Assembly (NCBI RefSeq): GCF_023554255.2
Contig: NZ_JAMJWD020000002.1
Coordinates: 124,001 to 188,000, forward strand
Source: Phyllobacterium sp. 21LDTY02-6
GTDB lineage: Bacteria > Pseudomonadota > Alphaproteobacteria > Rhizobiales > Rhizobiaceae
Direction of reading: 5' to 3'
Length of the DNA: 64,000 nt
Shown here piece by piece: positions 1 through 9,300 of this stretch (the stretch's first letter is position 1; each line of letters opens with the position of its first letter). A model generated the notes under the pieces. That model worked only from the letters and a program-made list of their open reading frames with translations. It did not search any database and was not told the DNA's origin. Made by a program: the position numbers and the translations under genes.

Positions 1-952
1 GTATTTCCATTCCATCCTGAGCAAGCGCCTGCACACCTTGATCCGCAAACCAGAGGAGCAAGGCGCCTATCATCGGCGATACAAATATCTCGTCGCTAAA
101 TCGCCTTGCGCCCGAGAGGTGGGCGAGCGTCGGAGCTGCCATGCCTATGAACCCAATCACACCTACCGCACTCACGACAATGGCAGAAATACCAGTTGCT
201 ATGGCAAGGGCGGACAGGCGACCGAGGAATACGTTCATGCCAAGGTTTGTCGCGCAGTCATCGTTGAGCGTAAGCAAACCAAACGGCCTTGCGAAGAGGA
301 TGGCAAGAACCGACGCGACCACAATTCGAGGCAAAAGATAGAACGCGCCAGACCAGTCATTCTGAATCAGAGAGCCACTGCCCCAAATGAAATACGAACG
401 GATCGCTTCCTGATCCAGCAGATAGAAAAGGGTGCCCAGCGCCCCAAAATACAAGCAGACAAAAAGGCCGGCCAGGGTCAGCCTGTCCGGTGACAATGCT
501 TTGTCCCAGGCCACGGCGAATACGATCAGCAAAGCGACCATTGAACCGCAGAAGGCCACCATTTCCCGGCTGAATTCCAGCACTCCCGGAGCCCATAGAG
601 CAGCAATTACCAGCGCCAGTTGCGCGCCGGCAGATACGCCAAGCGTTGTCGGCTCAGCTATCCGATTGCGTAGGACATGCTGGAAAATGGAACCCGCCAG
701 ACCCAGTGCCCAGCCGCAGAGGGCTGCAACAACGAGGCGGGGGATGAAACCGTGGTGGATGATGATCTGGTTTATGTCACTGCCGTCAGGCGAAAGGATC
801 GCAGCCGTCCATCGCCCACCCGGCATGATTCTCTCTGCGTTGCCGATAGTCAGCATCAGTGCGAACACCCCCAACAAGAACAGGGCGCCTCTACCGGTCA
901 ACTTTGAATAGATAAGCCTTGGGCGGGCGGTCGGTATTCGATCGACGATCAT
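1..952 (-). CDS. fhuB: FhuB-type ferric siderophore ABC permease (3' end beyond window)
   Basis: Reading the reverse strand from an ATG at 952 gives about 317 open residues running off the window edge. It is very hydrophobic and has FecCD/BtuC-family features: a conserved N-terminal stretch reading GLAGSIFQHVLRNRIAEPTTLGVSAGA, seen in pieces such as LRNRIAEPTTLGVSAGA, and later a GFIGMAAPTLAH segment, which matches the coupling region of iron-siderophore permeases. The start codon overlaps the fhuD stop as ATGA, so the two are translationally coupled. FhuB proteins are usually double length (about 660 residues, two fused halves); only the first half is visible, so a single-length permease cannot be excluded. 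The matching ATPase (FhuC) is not in the window and is probably downstream. Confidence 0.85.
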   Translation of the reverse strand, partial: MIVDRIPTARPRLIYSKLTGRGALFLLGVFALMLTIGNAERIMPGGRWTAAILSPDGSDINQIIIHHGFIPRLVVAALCGWALGLAGSIFQHVLRNRIAEPTTLGVSAGAQLALVIAALWAPGVLEFSREMVAFCGSMVALLIVFAVAWDKALSPDRLTLAGLFVCLYFGALGTLFYLLDQEAIRSYFIWGSGSLIQNDWSGAFYLLPRIVVASVLAILFARPFGLLTLNDDCATNLGMNVFLGRLSALAIATGISAIVVSAVGVIGFIGMAAPTLAHLSGARRFSDEIFVSPMIGALLLWFADQGVQALAQDGMEI

Positions 953-1854
953 GGAACACCGCCGCTGAGCAGGGCGGCGACGACACCATGAGCAAACTTT
1001 TCCGCGCTTGCTACCGCACCGAAGAACCACATGCCGGGCAACACGCTGATGCGATTGTGCCGGACAAACGGCAGGTTCCTCCATACCGCACTTTTCGCTT
1101 CCACCTGGATCAGGTCAGTATCGCTGAGCCCGAGATAGAGAAGATGTGCCTCGTTTGCGCTGGCCAGCCGGTCTATACCGACGATGGCATATCCCCATGG
1201 ATTGGTTTTCCCGGTCCACGCATTGATGACACCCATGCGATCCAACACGTCCTGAAATAGGCTGTTCCGGCCAAAGACCATCACATTGCGTTCGTCGATG
1301 AAGCGGGCGAGATAGACCGGCCTTGCATAGCCTCGCATCGCAGCGCGACCCCGAGCAATGGCTGCCTCCGCCAGGTTGATTGCTATTTCGGCGGCCTCGC
1401 TTCTGCCGAACAAAGCGCCCAAATGTCGAAGTTCAGATTGCGCCTTGACATAAGGTTGACCATTCGACGTATAGATCGCGGCTGAAATACAGGGCGCAAT
1501 GAGTGCAAGCGCGGGTATCGCACCCGCCTGACCTTCGTTCAAGAGGATGAGATCAGGCTTGACCTGTATGAGCATCTCGAGGTTGGGAGTCGAGCGTAGA
1601 CCGAGCTCGACCGTGCTGGCAGGAAGTTTCGGCAAACCAACCCATTGATGATAGCCATCGGTCTCGGTCAATGCCACCGTGTTCAAACCAAGTTGCAAAG
1701 CCATCTCCGCCAGGGTCCAGTCAAGAACGGCGATACGGTCAGGCTTTGGCGTGCCGGGCACCGCCTTGGCTGTGGCAATAGTACAGCCGAGTGGCAGGCC
1801 GGCCGACACATGGAGAAATCGCCGGCGATTCAAAACGGCAAGCCATGTTACCAT
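949..1854 (-). CDS. fhuD: Iron-hydroxamate ABC transporter periplasmic binding protein
   Basis: A 301-residue protein with a twin-arginine-like N-terminus (NRRRFLHVSAG, residues 9-19) followed by a short hydrophobic stretch, so it may be exported folded by the Tat route. The body reads as a FepB/FhuD binding protein: RIAVLDWTLAEMALQLG near residue 40, then LEMLIQVKPDLILL near residue 95. It should bring the ferric siderophore from the outer-membrane receptor to the FhuB permease. The start overlaps the receptor stop by 7 bases and the stop overlaps fhuB by 4, making receptor-fhuD-fhuB one transcript. The ligand is inferred to be a hydroxamate from family resemblance only. Confidence 0.85.
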   Translation of the reverse strand: MVTWLAVLNRRRFLHVSAGLPLGCTIATAKAVPGTPKPDRIAVLDWTLAEMALQLGLNTVALTETDGYHQWVGLPKLPASTVELGLRSTPNLEMLIQVKPDLILLNEGQAGAIPALALIAPCISAAIYTSNGQPYVKAQSELRHLGALFGRSEAAEIAINLAEAAIARGRAAMRGYARPVYLARFIDERNVMVFGRNSLFQDVLDRMGVINAWTGKTNPWGYAIVGIDRLASANEAHLLYLGLSDTDLIQVEAKSAVWRNLPFVRHNRISVLPGMWFFGAVASAEKFAHGVVAALLSGGVP

Positions 1855-4277
1855 TTATAGGACATAGTACCCAGAACACTGCGACGCAGTCCGTAATAAC
1901 AAATCGTGTCGCCATTACACGATGCAACGTATTTCTTGTCGAAGAGATTGGTGGCATTAAGCGCAACGTTCCACCCCTTCAACTTGCTATTCGCAATACC
2001 GAAGTCATAACCGATTGCCGCATCCACCAATGTGAAAGCTGGAATGGTCAGCGTGTTCGTCTCATTGCCATTTCGCTTGCCTTCGTACCGGATCCCCAAC
2101 CCAAGCTTGAGCCCCGATGCCTTGCCCTCCGCAAAAGTGTAATCGGCCCATATTGACGCCATGTCGCGCGGCAGGCCAACTAGATCATTGCCAACCCAGC
2201 TGGGATCGAGCGACCTTGATACAACATTGGTGATATGGGTGTAGCTCGCCCGCACATTGAGATTATCCAACACGCTGGCGACGGCGGACAGTTCCACACC
2301 CCTTGCATGGACTTCACCAATCTGGTTGCTGAAGGTGGGATTGTCTGGATCTGTCGTCTTGACATTTGTCTGCTTCAGATCGAATACCGCAGCCGTGATG
2401 AAACTCTCGTATCCATCCGGCTGATATTTGACGCCGGCTTCGTATTGCTTGCCTTCGGTCGGCTTGAAGGCATTTTTGTTGGCGTCGGTACCTCCGGTCG
2501 GTTGGAATGAGGTTGAGTAGCTAATATATGGCGCGAGGCCATTGCTGAACATGTAGACCGCGCCAATGCGTCCCGTCAGTGCGTTATCATCCGCATCATC
2601 GGTAACGACCCCTTCGATCTTGTTCGTTGTTTTGCCGCTTATCCAGTCCTGGCGCAAACCGCCAACGATCGAGAGATTGTCGATCTTCAACTGATCCTGC
2701 GCATAAATCCCCAACTGGCTGCGGACTTGGTCGGTGTGCCCGCTGATGGCAGGTCGCGTTATACCGATATTATATACCGGCTTGAATATATCCAGACCGG
2801 GTAGGCCGAAGTTCAAGCCATAAGTCTGTTCCAGCGTGGTGCGCTGATAGTCCAGACCCATCAGCAGAGTATGCTGAAGCGGGCCTGTGTCGAATTTGAA
2901 CTCCGACTGGTTGTCGACGGTGAACTGCCCCAACTTGTCCTCATCGTACAGCGCGTAGCGCTTGAGTGTACGGTTGTCCTCGCCTAACCCGAAATCAAAT
3001 ACCGCCCCGAGTACCGCTTTCATATGGCGGTATCGCAGATTCTGCCGGACAACCCAGTTCGGATTGATCCGGTGTTCCAACGCATAGCCAATACTTGTAC
3101 TCTCACGCGAATATTCGTTGAAGCTTGGATCCCCACCATAGAAGCTGGTTGGTATCTGGCCCAGCGGATTGCGCAGCACAGTACCTTGCGAAGGCAAGGT
3201 ATAATAATTTCCGAGGTCAGGATCATTCTGATAGGAGGCAAGAAACGTCAACGTCGTGTCTGCATCCGGCGCCCATGTCAGAGCGGGCGCGATGGCGATG
3301 CGCCGATCCCTCGTATAGTCGATCTGCGTATCGGTCACTCGCCCAATCCCTGTGAGCCGGTAGGACCACTGACCTTCCTTGTCCACCGGACCTGAGAAGT
3401 CAAAGGTTCCCTGTGCACGTCCGTAACTGCCGGTTTGCAATGATACTTCGTGCAGGGGTTCATCGGTTGGCCGCTTGCTGACGAGTTCGATGACGCCACC
3501 GGGCGAAGCTTGCCCATAGAGTACCGATGCTGGGCCGCCAATTCGTTCCACACGCTCAAGCAGATAGGGATCGATCTGATTGATGCCCCAGGTCCCATCT
3601 GTCAGCCTCAGGCCATTGAGATACTGGCTCACCGCGAATCCACGCGAATAAATGTCGTCACGCTGGCCAGACCGCCCGAAAGGTTCGACGACGCCTGGCG
3701 TGTAACTCAGAACTTCGGGCACACTTTGCGCCTGACGCGTCTCTATTTCTTTCCGTGAAACGACTGTGACCGACTGAGGCGTTTCGATAAGCGGCGTGTC
3801 AGTCTTTGTGCCACTTACGCTCTTCGCCGCGACAAAACCATCGGTTCGTCCCCATTGTTCCGAACGGCCCTGGATAGTGATGGGTTCAAGCACGATGGAT
3901 CCATCTGCACCAACCCCATCATTGCCTGCTACTTTGCCTGCATTGAAAACCATCACGGTATTGTTGTTTGCAAAACGGTAGGTCAGACCGGTTCCCGACA
4001 GCAATGTCACCAGGGCCTGTTGCGCGGTCATTGATCCGTTCAGCGGCTTTCCCGATGCTGAAATGGGCGCGTTTTCACGAAAGACAACTGACAGACCTGT
4101 GATCCGGCCGATATCGTTCACACCTTGAGGTACAGGTTTGGCGGCGATGTGAAATGAGAATCTCTGCTGGGTCACCGGCGCTTGCTGAGCGGCGGAGATT
4201 GAAACCGGACTGACCGTCAGCAGAAGAACTGCAACCGATAACAAGCCCTGTGTCTGTATTATTTTCGTATCGCGCAT
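1848..4277 (-). CDS. TonB-dependent siderophore receptor with N-terminal STN signalling domain
   Basis: From the ATG at 4277 (GGGGCGG upstream) the product is 809 residues, the usual size of a siderophore transducer. An earlier in-frame start at 4373 would put 32 untypical residues ahead of the signal peptide, so I reject it. Order: signal peptide (about 1-29, ending ISAAQQ); STN domain about 35-105 (FSFHIAAKPVPQGVNDIGRI...); TonB plug beginning near 165 with PLIETPQSVTVVSRKEIE and the plug motif SVLYGQASPGGVIELVSKRP; then a beta barrel ending in SYKW, a typical aromatic C-terminus. The STN domain fits cell-surface signalling to FecR/FecI, encoded just upstream. The C-terminal region resembles FhuE/FoxA-type hydroxamate receptors; the exact siderophore is unknown. 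Confidence 0.9.
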   Translation of the reverse strand: MRDTKIIQTQGLLSVAVLLLTVSPVSISAAQQAPVTQQRFSFHIAAKPVPQGVNDIGRITGLSVVFRENAPISASGKPLNGSMTAQQALVTLLSGTGLTYRFANNNTVMVFNAGKVAGNDGVGADGSIVLEPITIQGRSEQWGRTDGFVAAKSVSGTKTDTPLIETPQSVTVVSRKEIETRQAQSVPEVLSYTPGVVEPFGRSGQRDDIYSRGFAVSQYLNGLRLTDGTWGINQIDPYLLERVERIGGPASVLYGQASPGGVIELVSKRPTDEPLHEVSLQTGSYGRAQGTFDFSGPVDKEGQWSYRLTGIGRVTDTQIDYTRDRRIAIAPALTWAPDADTTLTFLASYQNDPDLGNYYTLPSQGTVLRNPLGQIPTSFYGGDPSFNEYSRESTSIGYALEHRINPNWVVRQNLRYRHMKAVLGAVFDFGLGEDNRTLKRYALYDEDKLGQFTVDNQSEFKFDTGPLQHTLLMGLDYQRTTLEQTYGLNFGLPGLDIFKPVYNIGITRPAISGHTDQVRSQLGIYAQDQLKIDNLSIVGGLRQDWISGKTTNKIEGVVTDDADDNALTGRIGAVYMFSNGLAPYISYSTSFQPTGGTDANKNAFKPTEGKQYEAGVKYQPDGYESFITAAVFDLKQTNVKTTDPDNPTFSNQIGEVHARGVELSAVASVLDNLNVRASYTHITNVVSRSLDPSWVGNDLVGLPRDMASIWADYTFAEGKASGLKLGLGIRYEGKRNGNETNTLTIPAFTLVDAAIGYDFGIANSKLKGWNVALNATNLFDKKYVASCNGDTICYYGLRRSVLGTMSYKW

Positions 4278-4426
4278 ATAGCCGCCCCTTAGCTTCACCA
4301 GGCAAGACGGCTGCAAGTCGCACATAACCGTCTTTGTAAGCTCCACGTTTGGAATGGCCGTCCACTGAACCAAAAGAGATAAAAAATCCGGGGGAGTGTG
4401 GAACGCTGTAAATGAACGGCTTTCTA

Positions 4427-5401
4427 TTACGGTCGCAATATCGTCAGCCGGTTTGCAACCGTATTGATCTGAAACCCGACACTGGCTTGCAGGGATAGAA
4501 GCGCAGCATCGGGATCGCCGAGCGAAAAGCTGCCGGTAACCCGTTCACTGGCCAGGCCGGCCGTTACAATGACGATCCTTCCGGGACGGTATCGTTCTAT
4601 CTCTTTGACGACATCCGAAAGGCGAGCGCGATAGAAAACAAATCGACCATTGTGCCAAGCCAAAGCATCGTCGATACTGATGTTCTCGACTGCTGCCACG
4701 CCTTTTCGATCGAGGCGAGCCCGCTGCCCCGGTTCCAGAATGGGCTGTTGTTGCGGATTTTCAGATGCTATCAAAACCTTGCCGCGTTCAAGCGTAACGA
4801 CCCCCTCATCGTCGAGCAAACGCACATCAAAACGCGTCCCTAGAACCCTGATATCACCGAAATCCGTCTCGACGATGAACGGCAAACCGGTATGGCTCAC
4901 GTCGAAAAAGACAGCACCCCGCAGGAGGCGAACGCGCCGCTCATCAGTTGTGTAGTGCACCGCAAGCGCACTATCAGCATCAAGAAGTGCGACCGAGCCG
5001 TCGGACAGATTGATGCTTCGACGCTCACCTTTGCCGGAGCTATAATCGGCGGTTAGATTTTGCAGAATGTTGGGCTGTTCAAGCCAGAGACCGACCCCCA
5101 GCAAGAGACACAGTAAAGCGGCGGCGCCACCCAACCGTTTAGAAACCCGCCGCTGTGCTTTTCCGCGGTCCATTGCCTGGAGGTACCGAGAGAGTTGGGC
5201 GGCCTCTTGCTCTGCCAATCGGACGCCGGGTGCCTCTGTTGCATTCCATGCTTCCTCGACCAGGCGAAACGCACGTTCATGCTCCTCGCTCGCCTGAAGC
5301 CAAAGCTGGAAGTCCTGGTGATCTACACCCTTGCCAGTTTCACGCAATCGGAGGAACCACTGCCTCGCTTCACGGCGGATATGAGTGTCAGATTGTTTCA
5401 T
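4427..5401 (-). CDS. fecR: FecR-family anti-sigma / sigma regulator
   Basis: A 324-residue inner-membrane regulator. Residues 1-55 form the cytoplasmic N-terminal domain typical of FecR (EARQWFLRLRETG...FQLWLQASEEHERAF), residues about 90-107 are a single membrane segment (GGAAALLCLLLGVGLWL), and about 120-220 is the periplasmic FecR domain (GERRSINLSDGSVALLDADS). The C-terminal domain about 240-324 looks like the STN-contacting region (FVFYRARLSDVVKEIERYRPG). It should receive the signal from the STN domain of the downstream receptor and control the sigma factor encoded 77 bases upstream. Regulation is inferred from the family and gene order. Confidence 0.92.
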   Translation of the reverse strand: MKQSDTHIRREARQWFLRLRETGKGVDHQDFQLWLQASEEHERAFRLVEEAWNATEAPGVRLAEQEAAQLSRYLQAMDRGKAQRRVSKRLGGAAALLCLLLGVGLWLEQPNILQNLTADYSSGKGERRSINLSDGSVALLDADSALAVHYTTDERRVRLLRGAVFFDVSHTGLPFIVETDFGDIRVLGTRFDVRLLDDEGVVTLERGKVLIASENPQQQPILEPGQRARLDRKGVAAVENISIDDALAWHNGRFVFYRARLSDVVKEIERYRPGRIVIVTAGLASERVTGSFSLGDPDAALLSLQASVGFQINTVANRLTILRP

Positions 5402-5478
5402 GAAATCTCAGATCGGTCACCTTATCCAGCAAGACATTGATCCGCATGAACCGTCTTTCGGACAATAGGAACCCACTC

Positions 5479-5985
5479 TCATACCATATTGTCGGCTAGC
5501 GCCATCTCGCATGCGGAAACGGCACGGGACATATGCTTGGCAACGGCACGTTCGGAGATATCGAAAGCGCCGGCGATGTCCACGAAACTGCGACCGTGTA
5601 TGCGATTGAGCAGGAAGATATGTCTGGTCCTGGTGGGCAGCGCCGCCAATGTTTGATCGATTGTCCGGATGCTGTCCCGCACAACCATTTCGTCCAACGG
5701 AGTTGACTGGACTCCTGCATATTGTTCAGGAAGTATGCCTTCCAGAAAACGCGCACGCGCCTTTTCTGCGCGGAGGTGATCTATGGCAGCGTTGCGCGCA
5801 CAGCGGTTGAGAAAGGCCGATTGATTACCGGTACATTCGATCGCCCGGCCCCAGATTCGCAGGAAGATATCCTGTACGAGATCACGGGCGGTCGCCGCAC
5901 ATCCGACCTTGTGTCGAATCTGGCGTTCGAGCCGCAAATGCTCATCATTGTAAAGTCTCTCGATGTCCCCCACGCGACTATTCAT
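5479..5985 (-). CDS. fecI: ECF sigma factor, FecI type
   Basis: A 168-residue sigma-70 factor with region 2 at about 12-75 (ATARDLVQDIFLRIWGRA, then AFLNRCARNAAIDHLR) and region 4 at about 110-160 (ALPTRTRHIFLLNRIHGRSFVDIAGAFDISERAVAKHMSRA). These are the standard segments of iron-starvation ECF factors, and there is no extra C-terminal domain. It heads the fecI-fecR-receptor-fhuD-fhuB series on the minus strand and should direct transcription of the receptor. An ICE-like iron box lies 84 bases upstream of the start. Confidence 0.92.
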   Translation of the reverse strand: MNSRVGDIERLYNDEHLRLERQIRHKVGCAATARDLVQDIFLRIWGRAIECTGNQSAFLNRCARNAAIDHLRAEKARARFLEGILPEQYAGVQSTPLDEMVVRDSIRTIDQTLAALPTRTRHIFLLNRIHGRSFVDIAGAFDISERAVAKHMSRAVSACEMALADNMV

Positions 5986-6315
5986 TGATCTCAGCTACAC
6001 GCATGTGGCTCCCCCTGGAAAACCTTCCATTGAAAAGACGTTAAAAAAATTCCTAGCAATCACAAATAATTAGACAAATTCTAAGGTCGGACGTTCACCC
6101 TCACGCCCGCGATTAATTCTTGTATAAGAATGTCAACTTTATGCAATGGAATAATTGGCGCCGCAGTTGGGCGACACAGGACGGCCGGAAACACCAATAC
6201 GCAGCTTCGAAGCAAATGCGTGCTGCAGCGGCGCAACCCACCATACGACGACCCTGGCGCGCGTCGCTCAAGCTCCGCTGGCGGATCTGCACCCGCCAGC
6301 CGATCGTCATGGACG
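5986..6315. other. Gene-free region between fecI and the autotransporter
   Basis: About 330 bases without a credible gene. The part next to fecI is clearly AT-rich compared with its surroundings and should carry the fecI promoter and the ICE-like box listed separately. The part next to the autotransporter stop contains a copy of ATTGGCGCC (6154-6162) that also occurs as a full palindrome upstream of that gene. Short frames here look like random open frames. Confidence 0.6.
6069..6085. promoter_or_regulatory. Candidate ICE / Irr box upstream of fecI
   Basis: The reverse strand reads CTTAGAA-TTT-GTCTAAT. The iron control element bound by Irr in rhizobia is TTTAGAA-NNN-TTCTAAA; this site matches 11 of the 14 fixed positions and keeps the 7-3-7 geometry. 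It sits 84 bases upstream of the fecI start, a sensible promoter position. Whether Irr would activate or repress is not visible in the sequence. A Fur or RirA site was not evident. Confidence 0.5.
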
Positions 6316-9300
6316 CTAGAATTGCACCGACAGATCCGCCTTGATGGAGTTGTCCTTGGCATCCGGCGAGAATTGCCCGGTATAGGAAATGCCCACGCTG
6401 GTGTTCCTGCCGATATTGACGTCGATACCGGCTTCGACCAGTGCGATGTTGCGCGCGGTCGCCACGCCCTGAGCCGTGAACTCCCGTCCACCTCTGAAGG
6501 ACAGGCGCTGTTCCGGCGTCGTGTCGCCGAATGTGTGGCTCCAGCCCACCATGCCGCGGGCCGTCAGCGTCATGCTCTTACTGATGGCGAAATCATGCGA
6601 GACCCGCAGCCCCAGGACCGTCGTTTCCACGTCGGTCGAGCCTGCCATTCCGGTCAAGTTGCTGATCGCGCCATCTTCGGTGAAGCCGCTCGACCGCAGA
6701 TGCACGTAGCTCGCCGCTGCAAATGGTTCGAACGTGGCATAGGGCCGGTCGATCCGGTAACCCACTTCGCCGAACAATTGCACGCTCTGCGCATCGTAGG
6801 AGGCACGATGCGTATTGCTCGCCTCGCCAAAACGGGCGTTGCGTTTGCTGTCGATTTCATGCCGGGCGATATTGGCGCCGAAGCGAAGGCCGAGTGCATC
6901 GAACTGCGTTCCGCCATAGATGCCGACCTGATAGCTGTCGATCGAAGCCTTGTTGCCGGCGCTCTGCAGCGACGTATCGCCATGGGCGGCAAGGATACCG
7001 AGCCGCCAGCTGTCGGCGACGACGCCGTCGAAGCCGGTGACGAAACCGCCGGTGCTGCCGCTATAGCCCGCCGCATTGCCATCGCCGGTCACATGGGACC
7101 AGTTGCCATAGGCCTGCCCCCATAGCGCCATGGTGGTCGCATCCGGCAGCGAACCCGTGTTCATCAGATCGAATGCCGCGCTGCCCTCGGGCTTGCCCGT
7201 CTCCGGTCCGAACGCCAGTCGTTGCGCCGCGCCATTTCCCGCTGCTTCGGACTGCTGCGGCTTGATTACCACGCCGTCGAAAGCCGCCCGCACCCGCGCA
7301 CTTGCCGCATCGGCGATGAAACGGCTGCCGCTGATCAGCGCACTTTTCACATTGGCCTGGATATCTGCAACGAGGGGTGCTGCGATCGCCGATGGCGCGG
7401 CGCTGTCCTTCGACACGACGATGGCATCATGCAGTTCATTGCCGAAGCCGAGCGATTCGATGCCGTCGAGCATCGCCCGCTGGTTGCCGGTGCGGCCATG
7501 GGTGCTGAAGCTTGTGCCGTTGCGCTCCAATGTGGCCGTGATGTCATGCGGATTATAGGCGAGCGTGGCTCCGATGAAGACATAGCCAGGCTCGGCCTTG
7601 TCGAACGTGCCGGAGCGCTTGCCCTCGAAGGTGACGATCTTGTGGCTCTGGCCGATCAGCGCCACGGTTTCCTGTGGCGTCAAGGCTTGCGACGCATCTT
7701 CGAGCCGCAGCGTGACAACGCCGCCGAGGAGATTGAGATCGCCCTTGACCGCGAGCTGATCGGCGCCCGCCTTCCCGACCTCGATATCCAGCAGGCTGCC
7801 CTTGTCGAAAGTCGCATCGCGCTCGACATGCATCGTACCAATGCCATGGCCCGGCGAAACCGCGCCGCCCGCTTGCGCCGCAAGCGAGGCAACCGTGCCG
7901 GCACCGCTAAGCACGCCGCCATCCTTGATCACCGCATTGCCCATGCGTCTGTCGAGCAGGACTATGCCGTCATCGATCGTCACCTCCTCCTCGATCACAG
8001 GCGTCGGCTGCGGCACCAGGACGCCACGCTCGGCATCGGGGTTTTCCCCGTCGGTCGCGACGTCCGTCGGATTCGCTGCCATGATAGCAGCTTCGACGGC
8101 GACGGTGAGATCCTCGATCTGCTTGGGCGTCAGGTAATGCTGCACAGCCGCCAGAGCCTCAGCCGTTTTCGCCAATAGTTCCGCCGTCGTCAGCTTCTGG
8201 ATTTCTTCCGCCTTTTCGACTTCGGCGAGCTTGTCCTTGTTGTCCTGGGCAAGTTCCGCCTTGACCCGCTCGCGTGTGTCGTCCGACAGTGCGGCGATCG
8301 CCGCCGGCGTGCCTTCCGCCAGCTTCTTGTCGTCTGCAAGCAATTGGCGCGCCGCCGGAAGAGCGTCCGTCTGCTCCTGCGTCAAATGCCGCTTGTAGAT
8401 CGCCAGCGTCGCTTCGGACTGGCGGGCAAGATCGGCAGGCGACATCGCCCTGATCGCGTCGGTCTTTTCCTGTTCCGCCGTCTTCTGCGCATCCGTCAGA
8501 TTGACCTGGATCGCATCGCGCTCGTCCTTCGACATTGCAACGAGTTGCTCCACCGTCTTCGCCTGGTCCTCTTCCACCTTCTTGACGTCAGCAAGCTTCT
8601 CCGCCGTCAGATGCAGCTTGACCCGCTCGCGTGTGTCGTCCGACAGTGCGGCGATCGCCGCCGGCGTGCCTTCCGCCAGCTTCTTGTCGTCTGCGAGTTG
8701 CAGCTCAAGCTTGTGCGCCTCCTGGGCAGCGGGAAGTGCCTCAAGTTGCGCCGTGCTTAGATAGGGCTTCTGGGCATCGATCTGGTCCTGCGTGCCGGCA
8801 GCGATAACCTTCACGTCCAGCTTCTGGATATCTTCCACCTTCTTGACGTCAGCAAGCTTCTCCGGCGTCAGATACGGATTGACCCGCTCGCGTGTGGCGT
8901 CCGACAGTGCGGCGATCGCCGCCGGCGTGCCTTCTTCCGCCAGCTTCCTGTCGGCAATCGTCGTTTTGAGACCCTCGAGGGCAGTGTCCGCCGTCGCATC
9001 CGGCCCGGACAGCTTTCCCAATGCCGCCTTGACGGCGTCCTTGGTCTTGCCGGCAGCGGTCATGGCCTCGCTGTATGCCTTCCGAGCCGTGTCCGCCGTC
9101 GTCTTCGCGTCGGTGAATGTCTTCACCTGCGCCTCAAGGGCGGCGATATCACGCTTGCCGGCGCCTGGCTCGTTTATCGCCTTTGCCGCAACGACCGCAG
9201 CCTCGGCCGAATCCTTGGCCGCTTCGAGCGTCTTGACGACCTCTTCGCCCAGCGTGAGAGAATTGTCGGCACCTGCCAGCAGAACATCGCGCTCGGTATC

